Position numbers and translations under genes: made by a program. A stretch of DNA of 64,000 nt. It comes from Marinomonas alcarazii. GTDB taxonomy: Bacteria; Pseudomonadota; Gammaproteobacteria; Pseudomonadales; Marinomonadaceae. Numbering within the stretch: position 1 is the stretch's first letter; each line of letters begins with the position of its first letter. The notes beneath the pieces were generated by a model, which was not told the origin of the DNA, did no database searches, and saw only the letters and a list, made by a program, of their open reading frames with translations. The DNA lies in assembly GCF_003208215.1 (NCBI RefSeq), contig NZ_QKLW01000003.1, positions 1-64,000 on the forward strand, given 5' to 3'. Shown piece after piece: positions 1 through 8,437 of the stretch.

Positions 1-95
1 TAAAAATGGGGTTAAATGGCCTGACTCCGGTAGAGTACCGAAATCAGGCATTGTTAGCCGGTTAATAAAGTGTCCAACTTTATGGGGTCACTTCA
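1..95 (+). mobile_element. Right end of an IS3-family-like insertion sequence (partial)
   Basis: The first 65 bases encode the last residues of a transposase and are followed by about 30 bases ending in GGGGTCACTTCA. That end resembles the terminal inverted repeats of IS3-type elements, whose outer ends read TGA...GACCCC when taken from the other strand. The rest of the element lies left of the window, so neither the matching left end nor a target duplication can be checked. The group within IS3 is not resolved. Confidence 0.55.
3..65 (+). CDS. IS3-type transposase OrfB, C-terminal end (partial)
   Basis: The open frame enters from the left edge and stops with TAA at 63-65. The visible peptide reads ...GLNGLTPVEYRNQALLAG; the T/S-P-V-E-Y-R motif close to the stop is the usual end of IS3-family integrase (DDE) subunits. 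Only about 20 residues are visible, so completeness and activity cannot be judged. Confidence 0.55.
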   Translation, partial: KMGLNGLTPVEYRNQALLAG

Positions 96-420
96 AAAGC
101 GGATTTTTTTGGAATTTTTAAAATTACATAATCAAGTAATTAAAAATCATAAAACATTCAAAAAATCCCGAAGTCCACATTTCATTCTTAATTTTTCAGA
201 TTCGGAAGCCATCTTAAATTCTAACAAGCATAAAAAATCAATATAAAACAATATCTTAAACATCGGTTTAAAATTTTTAAAAAATTAAGTAAAAAATAAG
301 AATTATTATCGTTGTTGCATTGTTGTAATAAAGTTACCTAAATGTATTATTAACTATGAAAACGCATGTTTTTATGAAGCTCTAATTTAAATATAAAAAT
401 AACATTTGGGTCTGAAAATT
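96..420. promoter_or_regulatory. AT-rich upstream region of the porin gene
   Basis: About 325 bases without a coding frame, strongly AT-rich, between the IS end and the porin start. It should hold the porin promoter. One small inverted repeat, AAAACGCATGTTTT at 359-372, lies about 50 bases before the start codon and is a possible operator. No consensus for a named regulator was recognised. Confidence 0.35.
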
Positions 421-1392
421 ATGAAAAAAACTATTCTACATACTGCTATTGTTGGAAGCTTATTATCTATCAGTGCAGTTCACGCCGCACCTTCCTTTGA
501 CGGAAACTTCGAGTTAAATACCGATGCCATTTCTAAAGCAGAAGGTGATTCCACATACAAGCAGGATGGTCGCCTTGAACTCAATGTGACAGGCAGACAC
601 ACAATGGGCGATAACTTCTTCGCTGGCAGAGGCTCTCTTCTTATTAAAACAACAGGTGATGCAACCGTTGATGATGCTTACATCAAGTTTGGCAACAGCA
701 CTTGGGACCTTCAAGCGGGTCGTTTTGAGGCGGTGAATCTGTTCCCAAAAGGCAAAGATACTCTCATTGAACACGTAGAAGCGGTAGATGTTTACGAAGC
801 GAATATGGCTCGTGGCCGTGAAGGCGATGATACTGGTCAATTTGCTTTGCACTTCAATGCAAGCGAAAGTGTTAAATTTGAACTCGCTACTCTTTATGGT
901 GACCCAAATATCGATGAAGCCACAGAAGATAAAGCGACTGCTATCTCTGGTATTAGACCTTCTGTAACCTTTGCCGCAGGTGCTGCCACTATTACAGCGG
1001 GCTATGAAAGTGTTAAGTATGATTTGGCAGCAGGCGGTGAAGTTAAAAAATCTGGTTATGCAGTCTCTGCTAATTTTGATGTGGCCGCTGCGAACGTTAA
1101 TCTTGCCGCAACGTTTGGTAAAGATCATGAAACCGATGAAAAAGTTACTTCTATGATGGCAAATATGACATACGGTAACTTTGGTCTAGGCCTTATTGCT
1201 TCTTCTGTCGATGAAGGAACGAGTGATGATCCTTCTTTGTTAACCACTTATATTGCCTACACAGTGCCAGTGTTGGATATTGAGAATGCAACGGTGACCT
1301 TTGCTGGTTCATATTCAACGGCTGATAAAGTGGCTGCTGGTACAAATGATAAAGTAACTGCAGCACGAGTTCGATTTAACTATGGCTTCTAG
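421..1392 (+). CDS. Outer-membrane porin, probably carbohydrate-related
   Basis: A 323-residue protein with a typical signal peptide (MKKTILHTA... cleaved after AVHA), alternating beta-strand character and a final Phe after ...RFNYG, the outer-membrane beta-barrel ending recognised by the BAM complex. The frame could begin 15 bases earlier at a TTG, but the Met-Lys-Lys start at 421 gives a normal signal peptide. The convergent unit next door encodes a sugar symporter and a beta-glucosidase, so uptake of small saccharides is a reasonable inference; substrate specificity cannot be read from the sequence. The protein is acidic and lacks recognisable general-porin (OmpC/F) loop motifs. Confidence 0.8.
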   Translation: MKKTILHTAIVGSLLSISAVHAAPSFDGNFELNTDAISKAEGDSTYKQDGRLELNVTGRHTMGDNFFAGRGSLLIKTTGDATVDDAYIKFGNSTWDLQAGRFEAVNLFPKGKDTLIEHVEAVDVYEANMARGREGDDTGQFALHFNASESVKFELATLYGDPNIDEATEDKATAISGIRPSVTFAAGAATITAGYESVKYDLAAGGEVKKSGYAVSANFDVAAANVNLAATFGKDHETDEKVTSMMANMTYGNFGLGLIASSVDEGTSDDPSLLTTYIAYTVPVLDIENATVTFAGSYSTADKVAAGTNDKVTAARVRFNYGF

Positions 1393-1407
1393 CGTTTAGT
1401 TAAAGGT

Positions 1408-1453
1408 AAGAGCAATATTGTTGGTTATTCCCTTTTCTGGTGATATTGCTCTT
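1408..1453 (+). terminator. Hairpin downstream of the porin gene
   Basis: Perfect 11-base arms (AAGAGCAATAT and its complement) at 1408-1418 and 1443-1453, with a 24-base loop, start 16 bases after the porin stop codon. A T-rich run follows some ten bases later. The long loop and imperfect T-tract make it a weaker terminator than others in the window. Confidence 0.5.
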
Positions 1454-1601
1454 CATCGTGGTTTTTTCTACCTTGCTTTACTCTAATACGCTCTTCATCG
1501 AAATAAATAACGCCTCATATAACCTTACGATATGTCACATCTCACACTGACACCACGACAAAAATAAATTCGCCAAGGTGCCTGTGTGAAAAATAGATAA
1601 A

Positions 1602-2987
1602 TTACTTAGCTGTTTTCAATGCATTTTGATACTGGCTGTTGTCTTCTTCTGGGGTGTCATGTTTTAAATCAGCCAGTAGCTTATCAGTTAATTTATAGCT
1701 GTATAAAAAGATGACTAAACCAATGCTCGCACCTATTGCGTTACCTAAGTTGAGTGCATCCCACATGCCTTGAATGACTTGTGGTGATTGCTGCACGACC
1801 ACTCCACCAGAGGATTCAACAAATCCCACCATAGCAAGATAACCCATAGCAATAGAGCCACCAACAGCTGTTGTCGCTTTATTCGCAAAGGTTTGGGTCG
1901 CAAAGGTGACGGCTTCTAAGCGTTTTCCTGAGCGGATATAGCCATATTCAATACAATCGGCAATGAAGATACTAGGCATAATCAACGTGACGCCAAGTGC
2001 AATAGCTTTAATCATGGTTAAGGCAATGAAGGCTTCCATATTATCGTAGCCCACCATCCAGGTGATCACTGACAATATGGCAAGAGCAGCAGAGGCCCAA
2101 GCAAAGGTGGCGATTTTTCCAAGTTTACGAATGCCAATTGGCACCAGAGGTGAGGCCAGCATAGCCGGGCCAATCATAGCGAAAAGAAATAAGCCGGAAA
2201 GTGAGGGATCGTTAAAGACATCGCGTGCGATATAAGGCATTAAGGTGAAGGCAACATTCGATCCACCAATAAAGACAAAGGCAAGGATAAACATCAGCAA
2301 GTATTTATTGCCAGTCACCGTGCCTAATATTTGTTTAAGGGTAGGAACCTCTTGTTCTACAACGTGGCGCTCTTCCACTGTGCGTATGGTTAGCATCAAA
2401 AGCATGGCGGCTACACACATAATGACCGCCGCTAAAGTCCATTTACCACCCAGTTTTTCGACCAGCCAAGGTGCGCTAAGCATAGCGATGACCATGCCGA
2501 CAAAACCACCAAAACGCACAAAAGAATAAATGACATTCCGCTCATCTTTATTTTGCGTCATCACTGAACCGATGGCGTAAGCAGGCGCATCCGATACGGT
2601 ATATAGCATTCCCCAACCAACGTAGGTGATGAAGGCGTAGGTAATACGAAGCCACATTGGCTGTTCGGCAAGGTAGTCGCCAAAAGCAAAGATCAAAACA
2701 GTGGAAAGCGGAACTGCCCACGCGATGGCGTTCACCCAAGGCTTGAACTTACCGCCTTTAAAGCGACTTCTTTCTACTATAATGGAGAGTATTGGATCAT
2801 TCACCGCATCCCATACTCTGGCTAACAGAAAGAGAATGCCGACTGTCGCGGCGGATAGTCCGAGTACAGAGGTGTAATACACGCTAATAAATATAGTCAC
2901 AAACATATAAATAATGTTTTGACCGGTGAAAAAAGTGTAATAGCTGAGTCGTTCACGACGACTTGTTTCATAGTTAGCTTTGGACAT
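1602..2987 (-). CDS. GPH-family glycoside:cation symporter (MFS fold)
   Basis: A 461-residue polytopic inner-membrane protein with about 12 hydrophobic segments. The region near residues 45-75, with ARVWDAVNDPIL and RSRFKGGKFKPW, matches the glycoside-pentoside-hexuronide symporter signature (D-A-x-x-D-P followed by a R-x-G-K-x-R/K-P-W loop). The start at 2987 is chosen because GAGG lies at correct spacing; an upstream ATG 30 bases away lacks this. It is last in the unit tetR - GH3 glucosidase - symporter. The glucosidase has no signal peptide, so this protein probably imports intact glucosides for hydrolysis in the cytosol. The sugar is not determined. Confidence 0.88.
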   Translation of the reverse strand: MSKANYETSRRERLSYYTFFTGQNIIYMFVTIFISVYYTSVLGLSAATVGILFLLARVWDAVNDPILSIIVERSRFKGGKFKPWVNAIAWAVPLSTVLIFAFGDYLAEQPMWLRITYAFITYVGWGMLYTVSDAPAYAIGSVMTQNKDERNVIYSFVRFGGFVGMVIAMLSAPWLVEKLGGKWTLAAVIMCVAAMLLMLTIRTVEERHVVEQEVPTLKQILGTVTGNKYLLMFILAFVFIGGSNVAFTLMPYIARDVFNDPSLSGLFLFAMIGPAMLASPLVPIGIRKLGKIATFAWASAALAILSVITWMVGYDNMEAFIALTMIKAIALGVTLIMPSIFIADCIEYGYIRSGKRLEAVTFATQTFANKATTAVGGSIAMGYLAMVGFVESSGGVVVQQSPQVIQGMWDALNLGNAIGASIGLVIFLYSYKLTDKLLADLKHDTPEEDNSQYQNALKTAK

Positions 2988-3024
2988 CTTTGCCTCTTTA
3001 TTTTTATTGGTTATCACTTACATC

Positions 3025-3061
3025 ACCGTCATTACCCTTCGCTAATGTAGATAATGACGGT
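3025..3061 (-). promoter_or_regulatory. Intercistronic stem-loop between glucosidase and symporter genes
   Basis: ACCGTCATTA at 3025-3034 pairs perfectly with TAATGACGGT at 3052-3061 across a 17-base loop, in the gap between the glucosidase stop and the symporter start. There is no T-tract on the transcribed strand, so a terminator is unlikely. Such stem-loops often protect the 3' end of the upstream message or lower downstream expression; which applies here is unknown. Confidence 0.5.
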
Positions 3062-3076
3062 ATATAAAACAGCTTT

Positions 3077-5482
3077 TTAGATGCGTGTTTCCTTGTTATT
3101 TAGTGAGGCAATAAGTTGCAAAATCTGATCTTCAGAATATTGCTGACTATTGAACACTGGCAAATTACGTAATGGCATATCCGCCACCATAGATTCTGCC
3201 ATCAGGCGATCGGCTTCCGCAGCAGAGTCATTTTGATCGCCGCCCATCATTTGAGTAAACACGGAAAGCATGCCTTCATACAAAGGTTTGCCTAGTGGTT
3301 CATTGGCAATTTCTCCTAGAGTTGAATTCACCGTGTAAGGCGTGATCGGTGTTGGCGCAGGAATGTCGTAACCTAATAAGGCCGTGAATGCAGCGTCATT
3401 AAAGTCACGTTTTTCAGGCTCAAAGTAAGCTTTTAGGGCTGCATTAGGTTGTTTTTTTGCTACAGTCGTATTCAAAAAAACAGTGGCAGTATCGCGAATA
3501 TCTTCTACCGAGGAGCCGATATGAATCTGATATTCATCGCTTTCAGCTACCCAAGAGGATTGCGCTTCATCCCAATAAGCAAAAGCACGATAATCCAGCT
3601 CAAACTCGATTTCTTTGCTTTCACCTGGCTCTAAGAACACTTTTTCAAATGCTTTTAGCTCTTTTGCTGGACGAGGTTGAGAAGAGGATTTTTGTCCCAC
3701 GTAACACTGCACAACTTCCGCTCCGGCTTTGTTTCCTGTGTTAGTAATAGTAATTTGTAGCTTAATAGAGTCGTTTTCATTAAAGGACGCTTTGTCGCCA
3801 CTTAGCAAGGTTAAATGGTAGTAAGTGAAGTTGGTATACGACAAGCCATGACCAAAAGGGAAAAGTGCTTTTGTTTTGGTGGTATCAAAATAGCGATAAC
3901 CGACCCAAATAGCTTCACGGTATTGCACTTGCTTTGTGGTGCCAGGGAAATATGGTTGGCTTGGAACATCGTCTAAGTTTGCAGGGAAAGTTTCAGCCAA
4001 CTTACCGCTTGGGTTCACCTCACCAGACAGTACTTTGGCCACCGCTGAAGCACCGGCTTGACCGCCTAGGTACGCTTCCAGTATGGCGGGTACTTTTTCG
4101 ACAAATGGAAGAACGACTGGTGCGCCATTCTGAAGAACAACAACGGTCTTGTTGAGTTGTTCGCCTAGCGCGGCAATTAGATCCAATTGCACTTGTGGCA
4201 GGTTCAAATGCTGACGATCAAAGCCTTCGGATTCATATTTTGGCGTTAGGCCTGCGAACAAAAACACCACGTCTGCTTGTTTGGCTAACTCAATGGCCTT
4301 GGCGATTTCTGCTGAGTCTTCTTTGTCATTAAGATGGTAGCCAGCTGTATAGCTGACATTATCGTCGCCAAATTGTTTTTTGATTTCGTCGAGAGGCTGT
4401 TCCAACTTGAATGGATTAATCTTGGAGCTGCCCGCACCTTGGTAGCGAGTGCTGTTGGCTAACGCGCCAATGACAGCGACCTTTTTACCTGGTGCAACTG
4501 GCAATAAACCATCATTCTTTAATAGTACGCAGGTTTCTTCTGCGATTCGCGCAGCGAGTTCATGGTGAGCATTTAAGTCGGCTTCTACTTTATCGCTTTC
4601 TAGAGAAGCTTGTGATTTTAATATCAGCGCTAATACGCGAGCGACAGATTTGTCTAACTCTGCCATCGTTAGCTGACCGTTTTCCACTGCGGCAATGATC
4701 TTTTTGGTATTCATATCGCCAGAGCTTGGCATTTCTAAATGCTGACCATTTTTGACACCTTCAACGCGGTCGTTATTAGCGCCCCAATCCGTCACAATAA
4801 TGCCTTCAAAGCCCCATTCTTTGACTAAAATGTCATCGAGTAATTGCTTGTGTTCAGCTGCGTAGGTGCCGTTTACCTTGTTATAAGAGCACATGACAGT
4901 CCATGGCTGGGTCTTTTTAACGGCTTTTTCAAAAGCAGGCAGATAGATTTCACGCAAGGTTCGTTGGTCGACAACAGCATCGACTGTCATACGGCAATGT
5001 TCGTGATTGTTTACTGCGTAATGTTTTAGGCTGGTGCCGACACCTTGGCTTTGTACACCTTTGATCCAAGCGGCTGACATGTCGCCAGCTAATAAAGGGT
5101 CTTCAGAAAAATATTCGAAGTTACGGCCACCCAGAGGGTTACGTTTTATGTTTGTGCCAGGGCCAAGCAACACGGACACATCTTCAGCGCGACATTCTTT
5201 GCCTAGCGCGACGCCCATCTCTTCAACGAGTTTGGTATTCCACGACGCAGCCAGTCCTGATGCCGTTGGGAAGCAGGTGGCTTTAACGGCCGCATTTAGG
5301 CCCACATGATCGCCTTCTCCTGCTTGTTTTCGCAAGCCATGAGGGCCATCAGTTACCATGATTGATGGTAGGCTCAAACGTTCAATCCCATGAAGTGTCC
5401 AAAAGTCTTTGCCGGTACAGAGCATGGCTTTTTCTTCTAGGGTTAGTTCGGCTAAGAGTTGATTTATTTTTGTATCACTCAT
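3077..5482 (-). CDS. Glycoside hydrolase family 3 beta-glucosidase
   Basis: An 801-residue GH3 enzyme without a signal peptide, so cytosolic. The N-terminal barrel has MVTDGPHG (42-49), the substrate/transition-state motif KHYAVNN (153-159) and the nucleophile motif IVTDWGANND with Asp232. An alpha/beta sandwich domain follows, then a fibronectin-III-like domain around 560-680, and a tail of about 120 residues longer than the minimal family. GH3 enzymes retain configuration and release terminal beta-D-glucose (sometimes xylose) from oligosaccharides. The start has AAGGA at good spacing. The gene begins 13 bases after the tetR stop and so is almost surely cotranscribed with it. Confidence 0.92.
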   Translation of the reverse strand: MSDTKINQLLAELTLEEKAMLCTGKDFWTLHGIERLSLPSIMVTDGPHGLRKQAGEGDHVGLNAAVKATCFPTASGLAASWNTKLVEEMGVALGKECRAEDVSVLLGPGTNIKRNPLGGRNFEYFSEDPLLAGDMSAAWIKGVQSQGVGTSLKHYAVNNHEHCRMTVDAVVDQRTLREIYLPAFEKAVKKTQPWTVMCSYNKVNGTYAAEHKQLLDDILVKEWGFEGIIVTDWGANNDRVEGVKNGQHLEMPSSGDMNTKKIIAAVENGQLTMAELDKSVARVLALILKSQASLESDKVEADLNAHHELAARIAEETCVLLKNDGLLPVAPGKKVAVIGALANSTRYQGAGSSKINPFKLEQPLDEIKKQFGDDNVSYTAGYHLNDKEDSAEIAKAIELAKQADVVFLFAGLTPKYESEGFDRQHLNLPQVQLDLIAALGEQLNKTVVVLQNGAPVVLPFVEKVPAILEAYLGGQAGASAVAKVLSGEVNPSGKLAETFPANLDDVPSQPYFPGTTKQVQYREAIWVGYRYFDTTKTKALFPFGHGLSYTNFTYYHLTLLSGDKASFNENDSIKLQITITNTGNKAGAEVVQCYVGQKSSSQPRPAKELKAFEKVFLEPGESKEIEFELDYRAFAYWDEAQSSWVAESDEYQIHIGSSVEDIRDTATVFLNTTVAKKQPNAALKAYFEPEKRDFNDAAFTALLGYDIPAPTPITPYTVNSTLGEIANEPLGKPLYEGMLSVFTQMMGGDQNDSAAEADRLMAESMVADMPLRNLPVFNSQQYSEDQILQLIASLNNKETRI

Positions 5483-5495
5483 CGTTTCATCCTTT

Positions 5496-6149
5496 TTAGA
5501 TTTGTGGTGATGGTTTCAGACCATCGATCAGTAGCTGAATTAATACAGGGGAAAGTTTTGGAATGGCCTCTTGTTCAATTTCCATCAAAGCATTTTGACG
5601 TAACAGCATGCGGCGGAAAAAAGTAGGAACCGCATTAAATAAGGTGACGGCCAAATAAGGTGCTGGAACGTCAGAGCGAATGCTGCCTTCAGCCTGTCCT
5701 AGAGAGACAATATCGTTAAGCGATTGGCCGATTTTTTCTGGCAATAGTTGTGTTAGTTTTTCGCGGAATTCAGTGGGGATACGTGATCCAGCATAGTAAC
5801 CGTCAAATTCGGCAATGAAGCGGTCATCGTCTTCATATTGGGGGTCTGCATAGGCTTGCATGAGTACGCCAAGGCCTTCGAGAATAGTGGCGTAATGGCG
5901 AGCTTTGATTTTTTCTATGATGTGTTCATAAATATCGTTCTTACGAGTGAGCACCACAACCAGTATGGCAAAGCCCAAATCGTATTTGTCTTGGTAATAA
6001 CGATATAAAGTATTACGGCTCATGCCAGTGGCTGCCGCGATGTCTTTCATTTGAGTATCAGCAAAGCCATTTTCGATAAAAAGTGCTTCGGCAATGTTGA
6101 TAATTTTGTCCCGAGTAGCCTCGGTTTGGTGAACCATTCTTGAATTCAT
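5496..6149 (-). CDS. TetR-family transcriptional regulator of the glucosidase unit
   Basis: A 217-residue protein with an N-terminal TetR helix-turn-helix (about residues 12-58, including AAATGMSRNTLYRYYQDKYDLG) and a helical ligand-binding domain. It is the first gene of the unit with the GH3 enzyme and GPH symporter, so autoregulation and local control of sugar use are inferred. TetR regulators are less usual than LacI or AraC types in front of glucosidase genes. A Met four codons in is an alternative start; neither has a strong ribosome-binding site. Confidence 0.85.
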   Translation of the reverse strand: MNSRMVHQTEATRDKIINIAEALFIENGFADTQMKDIAAATGMSRNTLYRYYQDKYDLGFAILVVVLTRKNDIYEHIIEKIKARHYATILEGLGVLMQAYADPQYEDDDRFIAEFDGYYAGSRIPTEFREKLTQLLPEKIGQSLNDIVSLGQAEGSIRSDVPAPYLAVTLFNAVPTFFRRMLLRQNALMEIEQEAIPKLSPVLIQLLIDGLKPSPQI

Positions 6150-6154
6150 AAAAT

Positions 6155-6168
6155 GTTACACGTGTTAT
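6155..6168. promoter_or_regulatory. Possible TetR operator at the tetR promoter
   Basis: A short palindrome centred on ACACGTGT (6158-6165) sits just upstream of the tetR start codon, where an autoregulatory operator would be expected. The symmetric core is only 8 bases with weak extension, so chance is not excluded. Confidence 0.3.
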
Positions 6169-6224
6169 ATTTTTTTCATCAATCTAATGGCTGGTACAAT
6201 TGCAGTCAATAATTAATTAACAAA

Positions 6225-6261
6225 AAAAGCCTTTGCCTCATCACTTGAGGCAAAGGCTTTT
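6225..6261 (-). terminator. Strong intrinsic terminator after the glutathionylspermidine gene
   Basis: Perfect 16-base arms AAAAGCCTTTGCCTCA (6225-6240) and TGAGGCAAAGGCTTTT (6246-6261) enclose a 5-base loop, with T-rich sequence on the minus strand. It lies 45 bases beyond the stop of the upstream minus-strand gene and insulates it from the tetR unit. Confidence 0.92.
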
Positions 6262-6305
6262 ATATAAAAACAATTAAAATCAATTGCTTGAGAGGGAGTT
6301 ACTGG

Positions 6306-8183
6306 TTATTCAATGACTCGCAAAGCCATTAAGTCACTGTCTTTGGTGATGACCAAGGTTGGATCAACACGCAAACAGCTACCAGCGTAATGTCCAGACA
6401 CCGAGAAAGTGCAAACTTGTGAGCGATAGCCTTCTATGTCCGGTAACTTCCAAAGAGCTTGGAAAATTTGATCTTGATGAGAAAAGCGACCAGCGGTTTC
6501 TTCCATTAGGGCGTCTTTGCCATCGTACAGGCTGATATTAAAGCCGCAGCGACCAGCGATAGGTTTGCTTACATAACCATGAGTTTTTAGTGCATCACTT
6601 AACTCAAAAGACGATTCCAATAAATAGGGATGGTCGGGGAAAAGTAGCCATAAAACCGGTAAAATCGCTTTATTACTAGGAATAAGAGTCCAAAGTGGTT
6701 CGTAAACCATGACGTCTTTGCGTAATAAAACATCGACTAAACGCGGGGCTTCACTTCGAGGGATATCAGTCTTGTAATCGCGAAGGCGTTGTTCATCGTC
6801 ATCGCATTCGGCACGGATTTGATCCAGAGCGGTTTCCCATGCCCAAGTTTTCCACACCCAACGGATTTTGACCCCGTCAGTATCAACGACATCACCGTCT
6901 GCATCCCAGCGTAAACTACTGACGCCTTTGATGACTTTGCAATCTAGACCCGCTTTTTCCATGGTGCGTTTCATGAAAAGCGCATGGTAATTCTCTTCTA
7001 AGTCTGTGTCTTGCATGATGTGAATCACGCCTTTGACAGCACTGTTTTTCCAAGCTTCGATGAGCTCATCGACCAATTCTGTTGCTGAGCCTTCACCTTC
7101 ATTCGCGCCATAATGCTTGGCCCATTTTTCCTGAATTATGCCTGCTTCCATGTAGCATGAGGCTGAGTCGCAGTTGTATTCGTATACCTTGATGCCGTTA
7201 GCTGACAGGCTGAAATCAAAGCGCCCAGTGATCATCTGGTTACGACGGTTGTCCCAAGATTGATGGATTTTAGGCCATAAAGCTGGAGGAATATTAAAGC
7301 TAGAAAGCAGATCATCGTTTTGCAGTACATAATCTGTGGCGTGCATAAATAAGGCGTGCAATTCATTGGTGGCGCGTTTTAGCTCACGCTCAGCGGTTTC
7401 TGTCATCACCATGTATTTGTAGTCGTCTTCCGGTCGGCTGGCGAGTTTGTGTCCGCCCATCATCTCAACAAAAGCTTCTTCGGCAGGGTTCGCCACATTT
7501 AACCAAGCACGAGAGGCTTGGCCTTTGTTAGCGACATGGCGTATTTGTAAATCAAACAAGGCTGGATCTTCAGGCTCAATCTTTTCAGCATGCAAATCAT
7601 TGTCGGTTTGGATGACCCAACCCATAATCGAAGCATCGCCATAGGAGCAACGAAGCCAATAACCGCCGTCTTCGCTTATGCGGGCATCTAACACTCGAGA
7701 ATAATCTTGGCCTTCAGGCCAGATTTGATGGCCGACGTTTTGCTCAACTATATAGAGACGATCAGGCAAGACTTTGGTAACAATCGCCACATGGCCCGTG
7801 ACTTCAAATTCACCACCTTCGTTCCAAATCAAAAGAGCACCGACTTCCGGATGACGCAACGAGCCATTGTGAAAGGATTTCAGTGGTAATCGGCTTTCAT
7901 CGGCAATAAGTCGAGCTGATGTTAGGCGGAAAATATCGTATGCCATAGCGACGTCATCAAAAATATAACCTTTGTTGAGATACAGCCAGCGGCGAGCAAA
8001 TTCAACACATTGCCATTTATAGCCCATAAAAATCCCATCCACATAGCTGCGATAAGCATGGCGGTTAGGCAGTTCATTATCATCGGCGGAATCGTAATCG
8101 GAAGAGTAAACAGGCACATTGCCCGGCGCGATGCCTAACAGGGTGCCAAAAGGAGCAATGGGTCTACTGGAGTCGGGTGTCAT
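6306..8183 (-). CDS. gss: Bifunctional glutathionylspermidine amidase/synthetase
   Basis: A 625-residue protein colinear with E. coli Gsp. The N-terminal CHAP amidase domain has the catalytic Cys59 in KWQCVEFARRW and His131 in TGHVAIVTK, the same numbering as E. coli once translation starts at 8183 (GAGGG upstream). An upstream Met at 8291 would add 36 unrelated residues. The C-terminal ATP-grasp synthetase domain shows ITGRFDF, YEYNCDSASC and KPIAGRCGFN. The synthetase joins glutathione and spermidine using ATP; the amidase reverses this. The conjugate takes part in thiol redox protection. Single gene with its own terminator. Confidence 0.95.
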   Translation of the reverse strand: MTPDSSRPIAPFGTLLGIAPGNVPVYSSDYDSADDNELPNRHAYRSYVDGIFMGYKWQCVEFARRWLYLNKGYIFDDVAMAYDIFRLTSARLIADESRLPLKSFHNGSLRHPEVGALLIWNEGGEFEVTGHVAIVTKVLPDRLYIVEQNVGHQIWPEGQDYSRVLDARISEDGGYWLRCSYGDASIMGWVIQTDNDLHAEKIEPEDPALFDLQIRHVANKGQASRAWLNVANPAEEAFVEMMGGHKLASRPEDDYKYMVMTETAERELKRATNELHALFMHATDYVLQNDDLLSSFNIPPALWPKIHQSWDNRRNQMITGRFDFSLSANGIKVYEYNCDSASCYMEAGIIQEKWAKHYGANEGEGSATELVDELIEAWKNSAVKGVIHIMQDTDLEENYHALFMKRTMEKAGLDCKVIKGVSSLRWDADGDVVDTDGVKIRWVWKTWAWETALDQIRAECDDDEQRLRDYKTDIPRSEAPRLVDVLLRKDVMVYEPLWTLIPSNKAILPVLWLLFPDHPYLLESSFELSDALKTHGYVSKPIAGRCGFNISLYDGKDALMEETAGRFSHQDQIFQALWKLPDIEGYRSQVCTFSVSGHYAGSCLRVDPTLVITKDSDLMALRVIE

Positions 8184-8330
8184 TAGTTTGATTTCCCTCA
8201 CACGAAACGTGTTCAAACGGGTAAAAGAAAGGCGACAAAATGGTCGTCTGATGTCCGCAATATAGTCCCTGAAAAGCGGGTCTGCAAGCACTCTTAGGGC
8301 TTATTTTTTGAGTTGCTCTTGAATAAAATT

Positions 8331-8344
8331 TGAACGATCATTCA
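8331..8344. promoter_or_regulatory. Near-palindromic operator candidate before the ene-reductase gene
   Basis: TGAACGATCATTCA is symmetric around GATC with one mismatched pair. It lies about 95 bases before the reductase start and between two divergent genes. TGAACG...CGTTCA-like sites are typical of TetR-family regulators of stress and detoxification genes, but no such regulator is adjacent. Assignment is inference. Confidence 0.35.
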
Positions 8345-8437
8345 GGAAAGAAAGTGCACAAGATTGTATTTTGCAATAACTGCCCTATGTAGTGCTTATA
8401 CTTTCTATAAAGACTGAAATAGATTCTGGAGTTTATA

